Position numbers and translations under genes: made by a program. A DNA stretch of 27,642 nt from a virus. Every line of letters begins with the position of its first letter. The stretch's first letter is position 1. The notes under the pieces were generated by a model, which was given only the letters and a program-made list of their open reading frames with translations, made no database searches and was not told the DNA's origin. The DNA lies in the IMG/VR virus record IMGVR_UViG_3300012936_000128, positions 1 to 27,642 of that record; one strand, 5' to 3'. Below are positions 1 to 7,301 of the stretch, in pieces.

Positions 1-636
1 ACTGAAGAAGCGATTGAGGATAACTTGTATGACAGACTTGCTAGTAGATATACAAAAGCATTAGCTAGATCTATGGCGAATACTAAACAAGTTAAAGCTG
101 TTAATCCATTAATCAATGGATTCGGTTCTTTCACTTCAGGTGATGGTTCGGCGTTGTTTGCAACAAACCACCCAACTATCTCTGGTACTGTATCTAATAC
201 ATTAGCTACAGCTGCTGACTTGAATGAAACTTCATTAGAGCAATCATTAATTGACATTGCTGCATTTACAGACGAAAGAGGTCTGAAAGTTGCTGCAAGA
301 GGTGTTAAAATGATTATTCCTTCTGAGTTACAATTCACTGCAGAGAGATTAATGAAATCTCAAGGTAGAACTGGAACAGCAGACAATGATGTAAACGCAA
401 TCGTATCTATGGGTATGATTCCACAAGGTTACAGAGTTAATAACTTTTTAACTGACCCGGATGCGTTCTACATTATCACTGATGTACCTAATGGTATGAA
501 GATGTTTGACAGAGCCCCAATTAAAACGGCTATGGAAGGCGACTTCGATACTGGTAACGTAAGATACAAAGCTAGAGAAAGATACTCATTTGGTGTATCT
601 GACTTTAGAGGTATTTACGCATCACCAGGTGCATAA
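1..636 (+). CDS. Major capsid protein, C-terminal part (5' truncated by window)
   Basis: The reading frame is open from base 1, so the true start lies upstream and about 211 residues of the C-terminal part are visible. A TTG at 25 is in frame but is internal. The text resembles HK97-fold / Mu gpT-like major head subunits: a helical segment with many Ala and Arg, a segment beginning NPLINGFGSF, and a C-terminus with the motifs FDTGNVRYKARERYSFG and GIYASPGA that is typical of such capsid proteins. The protein would form the icosahedral shell. Tandem TAA stops (634-639) and a strong hairpin 12 nt downstream suit a highly expressed gene. The fold assignment is from family resemblance, not a search. 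Confidence 0.75.
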   Translation, partial: TEEAIEDNLYDRLASRYTKALARSMANTKQVKAVNPLINGFGSFTSGDGSALFATNHPTISGTVSNTLATAADLNETSLEQSLIDIAAFTDERGLKVAARGVKMIIPSELQFTAERLMKSQGRTGTADNDVNAIVSMGMIPQGYRVNNFLTDPDAFYIITDVPNGMKMFDRAPIKTAMEGDFDTGNVRYKARERYSFGVSDFRGIYASPGA

Positions 637-647
637 TAATTAATTTG

Positions 648-676
648 AATGAGGCGAGACACAATCTCGCCTCATT
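648..676 (+). terminator. 12-bp perfect hairpin after the capsid gene, likely terminator
   Basis: The arm AATGAGGCGAGA (648-659) pairs perfectly with TCTCGCCTCATT (665-676) around a 5-nt loop. It is the most GC-rich block nearby and directly follows the capsid gene. The T-run after the stem is short, so it may act as a partial terminator or as a 3'-end stabiliser. Confidence 0.7.
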
Positions 677-698
677 TAGAAAGTAAAAAGAAATAATC

Positions 699-971
699 AT
701 GAAAAAATTTATAGTTACAATAAACGCATACGATTACTACGCAAAATTTGAAGTATCATCTAATGATGATCCTATTTCCCTTGAACAAGCAATAGTTGAC
801 AAACTAGGACTAAATGATATAAAATGGGAATATGTTGGAGAAAAAGTATATGACTCCAATAAATACAGAATAACCTATGAGGAGGTTATAAATGACGATG
901 CAACCGCACATCCAGGATCTTTACAAACAAAAGGAGACACTGGACCTAAAATGGAAGCAAGAGCATCTTAA
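699..971 (+). CDS. Small protein of unknown function, overlaps next gene by 80 nt
   Basis: This 90-residue protein starts MKKFIVTINAYDYYAKFEV. I do not recognise it. The first about 65 residues look like a compact alpha/beta domain with alternating hydrophobics, while the last about 27 residues, which share their DNA with the next gene, are rich in Gly, Asp and Thr and look unstructured. There is only a weak purine-rich stretch before the ATG and no clear promoter, so it may depend on readthrough of the capsid hairpin. The long overlap suggests that an earlier stop codon was lost, or that the tail is not functionally important. No membrane segment or signal peptide is visible. Confidence 0.55.
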   Translation: MKKFIVTINAYDYYAKFEVSSNDDPISLEQAIVDKLGLNDIKWEYVGEKVYDSNKYRITYEEVINDDATAHPGSLQTKGDTGPKMEARAS

Positions 972-1116
972 TCAAGGTAAATATACTTTGAATATGGTAA
1001 GGATCGACGACCAAGTTAAAAAGATCGTACAACATATTAAAAAGGCTGAGGCTAAAGAAGCTCACCTTAGAAATAAAGTTGATGCCATTGCTCCACAAGT
1101 TTCTGTAGCTACTTAA
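892..1116 (+). CDS. Small helical, lysine-rich protein of unknown function
   Basis: This 74-residue protein has a strong Shine-Dalgarno, AGGAGG at 880-885, 6 nt before the ATG at 892, which supports translation despite the 80-nt overlap with the preceding gene. An alternative ATG lies at 898. The sequence is mostly predicted helix with charged heptad-like spacing (IDDQVKKIVQHIKKAEAKEA), so a short coiled coil is plausible. The last residues (APQVSVAT) are uncharged. The position just after the capsid gene suggests a head-related role, but no function can be assigned. Confidence 0.65.
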   Translation: MTMQPHIQDLYKQKETLDLKWKQEHLNQGKYTLNMVRIDDQVKKIVQHIKKAEAKEAHLRNKVDAIAPQVSVAT

Positions 1117-1164
1117 ATAAAAAGCTACATCGTTGAATAAATTCAATTCACATTACAGGCTCTC

Positions 1165-1193
1165 TTGCACTCTATTAAAAACTAGTATATAAA
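1165..1193 (+). promoter_or_regulatory. Predicted sigma70-type promoter for the decoration-like gene
   Basis: TTGCAC (1165-1170) and TATAAA (1188-1193) are separated by exactly 17 bp. Each differs from the consensus at one position. It lies in one of the few real gaps between genes. The start point would be near 1200, giving a leader of about 80 nt before the ATG at 1279. Confidence 0.5.
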
Positions 1194-1217
1194 AACTTTA
1201 CTATACAATTAAATTAG

Positions 1218-1270
1218 AACATAGACGCGTATAGTCGACGGCCTAGAGACTATGTTCGGAAACTAGGAGG
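1218..1270 (+). promoter_or_regulatory. Structured 5' leader with hairpin and strong ribosome binding site
   Basis: GAACATAG (1218-1225) can pair with CTATGTTC (1250-1257). An alternative stem, ATAGTC (1231-1236) with GACTAT (1248-1253), uses the same CTAT bases, so the two cannot form together. Eight bases after the outer stem comes AGGAGG (1265-1270), 8 nt before the ATG. The leader may stabilise the message or tune access to the ribosome site. The region 1117-1278 otherwise holds no gene that I can see. Confidence 0.4.
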
Positions 1271-1278
1271 ATATAATT

Positions 1279-1818
1279 ATGGCAAATACTACATTTGACG
1301 GACCGGTAAGATCGAGAAATGGTTTTCAATCAATCGGACCAGGATCAACTGTTGATCTAACCTTAGCAACTGATTTAACTGTTGCTGCTCATGCAGGAAG
1401 AGTTGTAACTATGGATCCAGCTGGAACACCAACTGCGATTACGTTACCAACTATTAATGCTTCAGCAGACGGTGCATCAGCTGGCCCAGGAAGTGATCCA
1501 AATAATCCAAGTACAATTGGAACTACTTTTGAAATTTTTTTCAAAGACAATTTTACTGGATCAATTTCAACTGACGGAACTGACAAATTTGTTGGTTCAG
1601 TTATGGTTGGTGTTAATGATGGTTCAAAAAAAGCTTTTGTACCTGCAGCATCAAACGACGTTGTTAATTTACTTGGAGAAGCTGGATCTGGTAATGCTAC
1701 TAAAGGTGGTTTAGCAGGATCTAGAATCAAGTTTACTGCAATCGCAGACAATCAATACTTGGTTGAAGGTTTGTTAATTGGTGATGGCACAATTGTTACA
1801 CCATTTGCAGACAGTTAA
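1279..1818 (+). CDS. Putative capsid decoration / structural protein
   Basis: This 179-residue protein starts MANTTFDGPVRSRNGFQ, an N-terminus that I associate with small structural proteins next to capsid genes in marine phages. It is rich in Gly, Ala, Thr and Val, has few charges and no transmembrane segment, and looks largely beta, ending IGDGTIVTPFADS. It has its own predicted promoter, a structured leader, an AGGAGG ribosome site, tandem stops (1816-1821) and a terminator, so it is probably made in high amounts, as expected for a capsid decoration protein. That role is inferred from position and expression signals; no catalytic motif is present. Confidence 0.55.
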   Translation: MANTTFDGPVRSRNGFQSIGPGSTVDLTLATDLTVAAHAGRVVTMDPAGTPTAITLPTINASADGASAGPGSDPNNPSTIGTTFEIFFKDNFTGSISTDGTDKFVGSVMVGVNDGSKKAFVPAASNDVVNLLGEAGSGNATKGGLAGSRIKFTAIADNQYLVEGLLIGDGTIVTPFADS

Positions 1819-1830
1819 TAAATAATTAAT

Positions 1831-1848
1831 GTGGGCCTTCGGGCCCAC
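1831..1848 (+). terminator. UUCG-loop terminator hairpin
   Basis: GTGGGCC (1831-1837) pairs with GGCCCAC (1842-1848) around TTCG. C(UUCG)G is an exceptionally stable tetraloop. It is followed by AATTTTAAT and lies 13 nt after the stop of the decoration-like gene. Confidence 0.7.
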
Positions 1849-1872
1849 TAAATTTTAATAGGAGAACAAAAT

Positions 1873-2151
1873 ATGAAGGGTGACGTAAAAGCAGTTAGAG
1901 TTACAGGCACTGGTGCAGTTTTTGCTGGAAGAACTAGATTAAGAGGAATGATTTTAGCCTCTGATGGATCTGGAGCTGGGTCAATAACTTTACAAGACAA
2001 CACAGATAGCACAACTTTATTTCAAGGAGACTGTCCTGAAGGCGATGTTTTTTCATTCAATGTACCTGAAGATGGAATTTTATTTGCAGGTGGAATGAAA
2101 GTTTCTGCAATTGCTAATTTAGTAGGCGCAACATTATTGATAGATAAGTAA
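1873..2151 (+). CDS. Small beta-rich structural protein, unknown
   Basis: The product has 92 residues. GGAG at 1861-1864 precedes the ATG by 8 nt. The sequence alternates hydrophobic and polar residues with many glycines (RLRGMILASDGSGAGSITLQ, then GILFAGGMKVSAI), which suggests a small all-beta domain, perhaps a virion accessory or decoration protein. Similar small proteins sit between capsid and adaptor genes in related marine phages, as far as I recall. It has no catalytic motif and no membrane span. It is separated from the previous gene by a terminator, so it may rely on readthrough or on a promoter I cannot see. Confidence 0.55.
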   Translation: MKGDVKAVRVTGTGAVFAGRTRLRGMILASDGSGAGSITLQDNTDSTTLFQGDCPEGDVFSFNVPEDGILFAGGMKVSAIANLVGATLLIDK

Positions 2152-2160
2152 GAGGTTTAA

Positions 2161-2883
2161 ATGGCAACTTCTGGTACAACAAAATTTGAATCTACATTTA
2201 GTATTGATGATATTATTACTGAAGCGTATGAAAGATTAGGTCGTTTTGATTATTCAGGAAATGATCTAAAATCTGCAAGGCGTTCTTTAAATATTATGTT
2301 TCAAGAATGGGCAAACAGAGGTTTACACTATTGGGAAGTAAAAAATAATTCAATCACATTAGTAAATGGTCAATCTGTTTACACTATGTTTAGATCGTCT
2401 GCTGATGGAACATCAGATGCTACAGCTGTTTTTGGTGTAGATGATATACTAGAAGCAGTATATAGAAACTCTTCATCAGTTGATTTTCCTCTTACAAAAA
2501 TAAATAGATCTGCGTATCAAGGTTTGTCAAACAAAACTCAAACAGGTGTGCCTACACAATACTACGTTCAAAGATTTATTGATAAAGTTACAATTACTTT
2601 GTACCTAACTCCTGGTTCAAGTGAGGCAGGTAATTTTTTAAATTATTATTATGTAAGCAGAATACAAGATGCTGGTAATTATACTAACGAAGCAGATGTG
2701 CCTTATAGATTTGTACCTTGTATGGTTTCAGGTTTAGCTTACTATCTTTCACAAAAAATAAATCCACAACTTACACAACAAATGAAACTATTATATGAAG
2801 ATGAATTAAAAAGAGCACTAGAAGAAGATGGTTCTGCTTCAAGTTCTTTTATAACACCAAAAACTTACTATCCAAATGTCTAA
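2161..2883 (+). CDS. Head-tail adaptor-like protein (P22 gp4 / tail tubular A type)
   Basis: This 240-residue protein begins with a helical module (IDDIITEAYERLGRFDYSG, then a segment SARRSLNIMFQEWANRGLHYWEV) characteristic of phage adaptor / head-completion proteins that sit below the portal. A mid-protein beta region follows, then a C-terminal helix pair (LTQQMKLLYEDELKRALEED). Adaptors of this kind join the portal ring to the tail nozzle in podoviruses. The start is supported by GAGG at 2151-2154. The last 8 nt overlap the next gene. Assignment is by family resemblance; P22 gp4, T7 gp11 and SU10 adaptor relatives cannot be told apart by eye. Confidence 0.65.
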   Translation: MATSGTTKFESTFSIDDIITEAYERLGRFDYSGNDLKSARRSLNIMFQEWANRGLHYWEVKNNSITLVNGQSVYTMFRSSADGTSDATAVFGVDDILEAVYRNSSSVDFPLTKINRSAYQGLSNKTQTGVPTQYYVQRFIDKVTITLYLTPGSSEAGNFLNYYYVSRIQDAGNYTNEADVPYRFVPCMVSGLAYYLSQKINPQLTQQMKLLYEDELKRALEEDGSASSSFITPKTYYPNV

Positions 2884-3373
2884 TTTATCTAGAGGAAAAT
2901 ATGCACAATTTATATCTGATCGTTCCGGTCAAGCGTTTCCATATTCAGAAATGGTTATAGAATGGAATGGATCAAGAGTTCATGTTTCAGAATTTGAAGC
3001 AAAACATCCACAACTAGAACCAAAACCAACTACAGCTGATGGACAAGGTTTAAGAAACGCAAGACCTGCGAGAACTGAACCAGCTACACAAAGTTTATTA
3101 CCAAGTAATCCTTTTAATATTACTTCAGGAAGCACAACTATATCTGTAAATGAACCAAATCATGGAAGAACAACTGGAGACATTGTTGTGTTTAGAAATG
3201 TAGATGGAAGTCCCGGAGGTCTGGCATATACAGTATTTGAAAATACTACAGGATTTAGTATAACTGTGGTAGATACAAATAATTATACTTTTACATTAGG
3301 ATCAACACCTACGGTAACAGGAAAATTTGGAGGAACAACAGTAACTGCAGGACCAGTTACATTAACACCATGA
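2876..3373 (+). CDS. Structural protein with degenerate Zn-ribbon-like N-terminus and beta C-terminal domain
   Basis: The product has 165 residues. Residues 5-48 (GKYAQFISDRSG, then EWNGSRVHVSEFEAKHPQLE) resemble a short phage module that in other phages carries Cys pairs like a zinc ribbon and a conserved RHPQ/KHPQ ending. Here the equivalent positions are Ser (S14, S17, S39), so metal binding is unlikely. Residues 50-75 form a linker. Residues 80-162 form a beta domain with an NHG motif (95-97), similar in layout to the segment at residues 105-188 of the tail nozzle protein. It lies between two adaptor genes, overlapping them by 8 and 4 nt, so it is probably a head-tail connector component. 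The function is inferred. Confidence 0.5.
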   Translation: MSNLSRGKYAQFISDRSGQAFPYSEMVIEWNGSRVHVSEFEAKHPQLEPKPTTADGQGLRNARPARTEPATQSLLPSNPFNITSGSTTISVNEPNHGRTTGDIVVFRNVDGSPGGLAYTVFENTTGFSITVVDTNNYTFTLGSTPTVTGKFGGTTVTAGPVTLTP

Positions 3374-4023
3374 CTTATTCAGAACTATTACAAAAAATTA
3401 GAGACTACACAGAAGTTAGTTCAAACGTTTTAACAGATTCTATTCTTAATGGAATTATAGAAAATGCTGAATGGAGAATATTCAGAGATGTAGATTCTGA
3501 TAATAATAAAAGATATGCAACAGCAAATTTAATTACAAACCAAAGATTTATAGATACTCCATCAGATTTATTAGTTGTGAGGTCAGCTCAAATTGTTGAT
3601 TCTGATGGTGTAGGTCAAGCAAATAATAGAGATTTTTTAGAATTTAGAGATACCAGTTTTATGTCTGAATTTAATCCAGTTGAGTCTACAGGAGTTCCAA
3701 AATACTACGGTATGTGGGATAACGATACTATTGTAATAGCACCTACACCAAATGCTACCTATACAATTCAATTAAATTATATCTTGAAAGATACGGGTTT
3801 ATCTAGTACAAATACAACAACATACATTAGCGAGTATTTTCCCAACGGACTTTTGTATGCATGTTTAGTCGAAGCTTTTAGCTTCTTGAAGGGGCCAAAT
3901 GATCTCTTGCAATTATATGAAGGAAAGTATAAACAAGTGGTAGAAGGCTTCTCAATAGAACAAATGGGAAGACGAAGACGAGATGAATATCAATCAGGTG
4001 TTCCTCGAGTCGGAGGAAAATAA
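3370..4023 (+). CDS. Phage adaptor protein (SU10/T7 gp11-like)
   Basis: This 217-residue protein has the typical N-terminus of phage adaptor proteins (MTYSELLQKIRDYTEV, then ILNGIIENAEWRIFRDVD), the beta-rich core with the segment INQRFIDTPSD-like (here TNQRFIDTPSDLLVV), and a C-terminal helical part ending in basic residues (MGRRRRDEYQSG). Members of this family form the 12-mer ring between the portal and the nozzle of short-tailed phages. It overlaps the previous gene by 4 nt (ATGA) and is followed 11 nt later by the next gene. Together with the 2161-2883 gene it suggests two adaptor-like rings, or an adaptor plus a tail completion protein. Confidence 0.7.
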   Translation: MTYSELLQKIRDYTEVSSNVLTDSILNGIIENAEWRIFRDVDSDNNKRYATANLITNQRFIDTPSDLLVVRSAQIVDSDGVGQANNRDFLEFRDTSFMSEFNPVESTGVPKYYGMWDNDTIVIAPTPNATYTIQLNYILKDTGLSSTNTTTYISEYFPNGLLYACLVEAFSFLKGPNDLLQLYEGKYKQVVEGFSIEQMGRRRRDEYQSGVPRVGGK

Positions 4024-4034
4024 GGAGATAAACT

Positions 4035-4487
4035 ATGGCTATAACACAAGCGATTGCAAATGCGTTTAAAAAACAATTGTTAGAAGGAGATCACAACTTT
4101 AAAGCATCTGGTGGTGATAAATTCAAACTAGCTCTTTTTACTTCTTCAGCTACTCTAAACTCAGCGACTACTGCTTACAGCACATCAAATGAAGTAAGTA
4201 ATAGTGGTCAGTACACAGCAGGTGGTGGTGCATTAACTAATGGTGGAACTTCAATCGGAACAGGAACTGGTAAAGGAGTTGCGATAGTTGATTTTGCTGA
4301 CAGATCATTTACTGGTGTAACGTTGACTGCTAGAGGAGCTTTAATCTATAATACTTCATCTGCAACTACAAATGCAGCTGTTGCAGTTTTAGATTTTGGA
4401 GGAGATAAAACAGCTACATCAGGAACTTTTACAGTACAATTTCCAGCATTTACTACAGCAGCAGCTATATTAAGAATCTCTGGTTAA
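4035..4487 (+). CDS. Virion structural protein, beta-rich, unknown exact role
   Basis: This 150-residue protein has a helical start (AIANAFKKQLLEGDHNF) followed by a beta domain rich in Thr, Ser, Gly and Ala (KFKLALFTSSATLNSATTAY, then FTGVTLTARGALIYNTSS). I associate this pattern with a family found beside tail fibre genes in marine phages and cyanophages, but its function is not known to me. GGAG (4024-4027) precedes the ATG by 7 nt, and tandem stops (TAA TAG) end the gene. It lies at the boundary between the connector and fibre genes, so it may be a fibre-base or decoration protein. Confidence 0.55.
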   Translation: MAITQAIANAFKKQLLEGDHNFKASGGDKFKLALFTSSATLNSATTAYSTSNEVSNSGQYTAGGGALTNGGTSIGTGTGKGVAIVDFADRSFTGVTLTARGALIYNTSSATTNAAVAVLDFGGDKTATSGTFTVQFPAFTTAAAILRISG

Positions 4488-4499
4488 TAGGAGTTTTAA

Positions 4500-6575
4500 A
4501 TGGCATTAGTCGTAAATGACAGGGTTAAAGAAACCTCTACCACTACTGGTACAGGCACCCTTAATCTTGCAGGAGCAGTTTTAGGTTTTGAAACATTTGT
4601 AGCAGGTATTGGTAATTCTAATACAACTTATTACTCTATCGTAAATGAAAATGGTGAGTTTGAGGTTGGTATTGGTACAGTAACTGACGCTTCACCTGAT
4701 ACTCTATCAAGAACTACAATTTTATCATCGTCAAATAGTGATTCTGCAGTAAACTTTTCTGCGGGCACTAAAGATGTTTTCTGTACTCTTCCTGCATCTA
4801 AATCAGTTATACTAGATGCTAGCGGAAACATTGTTGCAAACAATGGATCTAATTTAACAGCTTTAAACGCAAGTAACTTAGCAAGTGGAACCGTTGCAAA
4901 TGCAAGACTAGACGCAGATCTTGCTGCAATTGGAGGTTTAACATCAGCAGCAGATAAAGGTATTCAATTTACAGGATCAGGAACTGCAGCAACATATGAT
5001 TTAACATCTGCAGGTAAAGCACTTCTTGATGATGCAAACGCTGGTGCTCAAAGAACTACTTTAGGATTAGGAACAGCTGCTGTATTAGATACAGGAATAT
5101 CAAATACAAACGTACCTAAATTTACAAGTGGTGTAGCAGACGATGATTTTTTACGTGTAAACGGAACAGATATTGAAGGACGTTCTGCGAGTGAGGTTCT
5201 TTCAGACATAGGTGGTCAAGCTTCTTTAACTTTTGGAATAGCAAATACTAATGCAGTAAAAATAGATAGTTCATCAGTAGCTGATGATGATTTTGCTCGT
5301 TTTACTGCTAGTGGTTTAGAAGGTAGAAGTAATTCTGAAGTTAGATCAGATCTAGGTTTAGCTGCTTCTGCAACAACTGATACAACAAATGCTAGTAATA
5401 TTAGTTCTGGTACTTTACCAAATGCAAGATTAGATGCACAATTACAAGATGTTGCAGGATTAGCAACAACAGCAGGAAAAATTATTCAAGGTGATGGGTC
5501 AAACTTTGCTCTTTCAGCTTATACACTTCCAACATCAGATGGATCTGCAAATCAAGTTTTAACAACTAATGGTTCTGGAGCTGTTACTTTTGAAACTCCT
5601 ACAACTGGAGATATTACAGGTGTAACTGCAGGATCTGGTTTAACTGGTGGAGGAGCATCTGGTTCAGTTACTTTGAATGTTGGTGCAGGAAATTTAATTG
5701 ATGTACAAGCAGATCAAGTAGATGTAGATCTTTCTGAACTTACAACTTCAACATCAAATGGTGATGGTGATTTTTTTGTTGTGGTTGATTCTTCTAATGC
5801 ACAGAAAAAATTAACTAAAGGTAATATTAATAATTCAGGTTTTAATAATGATGCTGGCTTCACTACAAATACAGGAACTGTAACTAGTGTTGGTATTACA
5901 CCAGGCACTGGATTAGATGCTGGTTCAGCTGTTACAAGTTCTGGTACTATTAGCGTTGATTTAGATTTATCTGAACTTACTGACATGACAGCAACAATGG
6001 CTGGTTCAGATGAATTTATTGTTTTAGATTCAGGAGCAGAGAGAAGAAAAGCAGCTAGTGAAATAGGTTTATCAATCTTTGATAATGACGCTGGATTTAC
6101 TACAAACACTGGAGACATCACAGGTGTTACAGCAGGTAACGGTTTAACAGGAGGTGGTACATCTGGAGGAGTTAGTTTAGCCGTAGGAGCCGGAACTGGT
6201 ATTGATGTTGCAGCAGATGCAGTTTCAGTTGATGTGTCAGATTTTATGGCTAATGGTTCTAACAATAGAGTTGTTACTGCAACTGGCGCTGATGCTATGA
6301 ATGCAGAAGCTAACATGACTTTTGATGGATCTACATTAACAGTAACTGGAGACATTGTTCCAGGAGCTAACGATACTCACGACTTAGGTGCATCAGGAAA
6401 CGTTTGGCAAAACGTATTTACTGGAGACTTACATTTATCTAACGAATCAAAATCTGAAGGTAATGCTGTTGATGGCACTAAAGGTAACTGGACTATTCAA
6501 GAGGGTGCAGAAGATCTTTACATACTTAATAATAAATCTGGTAAAAAATATAAGTTCAAACTAGAGGAAGTTTAA
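4500..6575 (+). CDS. Large repetitive tail fibre protein
   Basis: The product has 691 residues. Residues 1-105 (ALVVNDRVKETSTTTGTGT) form a conserved N-terminal domain seen in tail fibre or baseplate-attached proteins of marine phages, probably the virion anchor. The shaft contains paired repeats: 122-158 with 297-333 (NASN, SGT, NARLDA); 212-239 with 260-287 (VADDDF, EGRS, SEV, SD); 369-392 with 538-561 (DITGVTAG, GLTGGG); and NDAGFTTNTG twice (449-458 and 528-538). The last about 73 residues, from IVPGANDTHDLGASGNVW on, recur at the C-terminus of the 7326-8021 fibre. The whole looks like a trimeric beta fibre with a terminal folding or receptor module. AGGAG at 4489-4493 supports the start. 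Confidence 0.8.
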   Translation: MALVVNDRVKETSTTTGTGTLNLAGAVLGFETFVAGIGNSNTTYYSIVNENGEFEVGIGTVTDASPDTLSRTTILSSSNSDSAVNFSAGTKDVFCTLPASKSVILDASGNIVANNGSNLTALNASNLASGTVANARLDADLAAIGGLTSAADKGIQFTGSGTAATYDLTSAGKALLDDANAGAQRTTLGLGTAAVLDTGISNTNVPKFTSGVADDDFLRVNGTDIEGRSASEVLSDIGGQASLTFGIANTNAVKIDSSSVADDDFARFTASGLEGRSNSEVRSDLGLAASATTDTTNASNISSGTLPNARLDAQLQDVAGLATTAGKIIQGDGSNFALSAYTLPTSDGSANQVLTTNGSGAVTFETPTTGDITGVTAGSGLTGGGASGSVTLNVGAGNLIDVQADQVDVDLSELTTSTSNGDGDFFVVVDSSNAQKKLTKGNINNSGFNNDAGFTTNTGTVTSVGITPGTGLDAGSAVTSSGTISVDLDLSELTDMTATMAGSDEFIVLDSGAERRKAASEIGLSIFDNDAGFTTNTGDITGVTAGNGLTGGGTSGGVSLAVGAGTGIDVAADAVSVDVSDFMANGSNNRVVTATGADAMNAEANMTFDGSTLTVTGDIVPGANDTHDLGASGNVWQNVFTGDLHLSNESKSEGNAVDGTKGNWTIQEGAEDLYILNNKSGKKYKFKLEEV

Positions 6576-6581
6576 TAAGCC

Positions 6582-7289
6582 ATGGCCTTTGGTATAACAA
6601 CTTTTGCAGAAAGTCCTTTTGCTGCAACTGGATCACAAAGCATTAATGTTGCAGTAACTGGTCAAGCCCTTACTTGTAATCAAGGTAATGAAGGGATTGT
6701 TATTGATGTAAACTTTTCTGTAACAGGTCAAGCAATAACTGCTACACAAGGTAATGTTAGTATTTTTTCTGGAGTTGAAGTTCCTGTTAGTGGTCAAGCT
6801 TTAACTTCTAATCTAGGTTCTGTGTCAACTGTTGGAACAGCAGATATTGATGTTACAGGTATAGCATTAACTTCAGCATTAGGAACTGCAACTTTAGACG
6901 CAACAAGTTTTATAGACGTTACTGGTGAAACTATAAGTGCAAATTTAGGAAGTGTTTCTATAGCAGCTAATTCAGATGTTTCAGTAACTGGTCAAGCAAT
7001 ATCTATTAATGAAGGTAATGAAGGGGTTGTCATTGATGTAGATGTTTCTTTATCTGGTCAAGCTGCGACAGCTGCCCTCGGAACAGCTACATTAGACGCA
7101 AATAGTTTGATTGACGTTACTGGTCAAGAAACAACTATGGCACTAGGTCAAGTAGATGCTACAGATTCAAGTGCAGAATTGACTGGAATTTCTATGTCAG
7201 TATCTGTGGGTAGTGTTAATATCATTGCTTGGAGCGAAGTAAATACAGGAACAGCCCCTACATGGACAGAAGTTGACACTGCAGCATAA
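6582..7289 (+). CDS. 22-residue-repeat beta-solenoid-like virion protein
   Basis: This 235-residue protein is almost entirely one repeat. A (T/S)-G pair recurs with Gly at residues 27, 49, 71, 93, 115, 137, 159, 181 and 202: seven intervals of exactly 22 residues and one of 21. The typical unit is VTGQALTxxLGxVxxxxxxxVx. The exact period with no charged core residues suggests a beta-solenoid or stacked-turn fibre. The ends are distinct: an N-terminal cap (MAFGITTFAESPFAA) and a Trp-containing C-terminal segment (AWSEVNTGTAPTWTEVDTAA). It lies between two tail fibre genes, so it is probably a fibre or fibre-linker component. It has only a weak ribosome site and starts 7 nt after the previous stop. 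Confidence 0.65.
   Translation: MAFGITTFAESPFAATGSQSINVAVTGQALTCNQGNEGIVIDVNFSVTGQAITATQGNVSIFSGVEVPVSGQALTSNLGSVSTVGTADIDVTGIALTSALGTATLDATSFIDVTGETISANLGSVSIAANSDVSVTGQAISINEGNEGVVIDVDVSLSGQAATAALGTATLDANSLIDVTGQETTMALGQVDATDSSAELTGISMSVSVGSVNIIAWSEVNTGTAPTWTEVDTAA
6642..7229 (+). repeat. Nine 66-bp coding repeat units (22 aa)
   Basis: The DNA encodes nine consecutive units of 66 bp (the last interval 63 bp). Units 1 and 6 resemble each other most (both carry NEG, VIDV), as do units 4 and 7 (both carry ALGTATLDA), which implies block duplications of whole units rather than single-unit slippage. Confidence 0.75.
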
Positions 7290-7301
7290 ATGAAATATTA
7301 T
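7273..7301 (+). promoter_or_regulatory. Predicted sigma70-type promoter for the second tail fibre
   Basis: A perfect TTGACA (7273-7278) within the end of the repeat-protein gene is followed after 17 bp by TATTAT (7296-7301), one mismatch from the consensus. A perfect TATAAT also lies at 7299-7304 but at a 20-bp spacing. Transcription would begin near 7308, just before AAGGA (7311-7315) and the ATG at 7326. In such AT-rich DNA the -10 alone would mean little; the perfect -35 at the ideal distance is what makes it notable. Confidence 0.45.

Noticed and set aside
946-1146. Minus-strand frame of 66 residues with hydrophobic stretches
   Set aside because: It lies antisense to a gene with a strong ribosome site, has no ribosome site of its own and reads like AT-rich antisense noise.
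1194-1278. Possible tRNA or small RNA in the leader
   Set aside because: No cloverleaf, T-loop or CCA-type end can be drawn; the pairing fits simple hairpins only.
5714-6355. Long minus-strand frame (213 residues) antisense to the large fibre
   Set aside because: It is a shadow of the repetitive Thr/Ser/Gly-coding fibre gene; composition is low-complexity (Pro/Ser/Val) and no start signal is seen.
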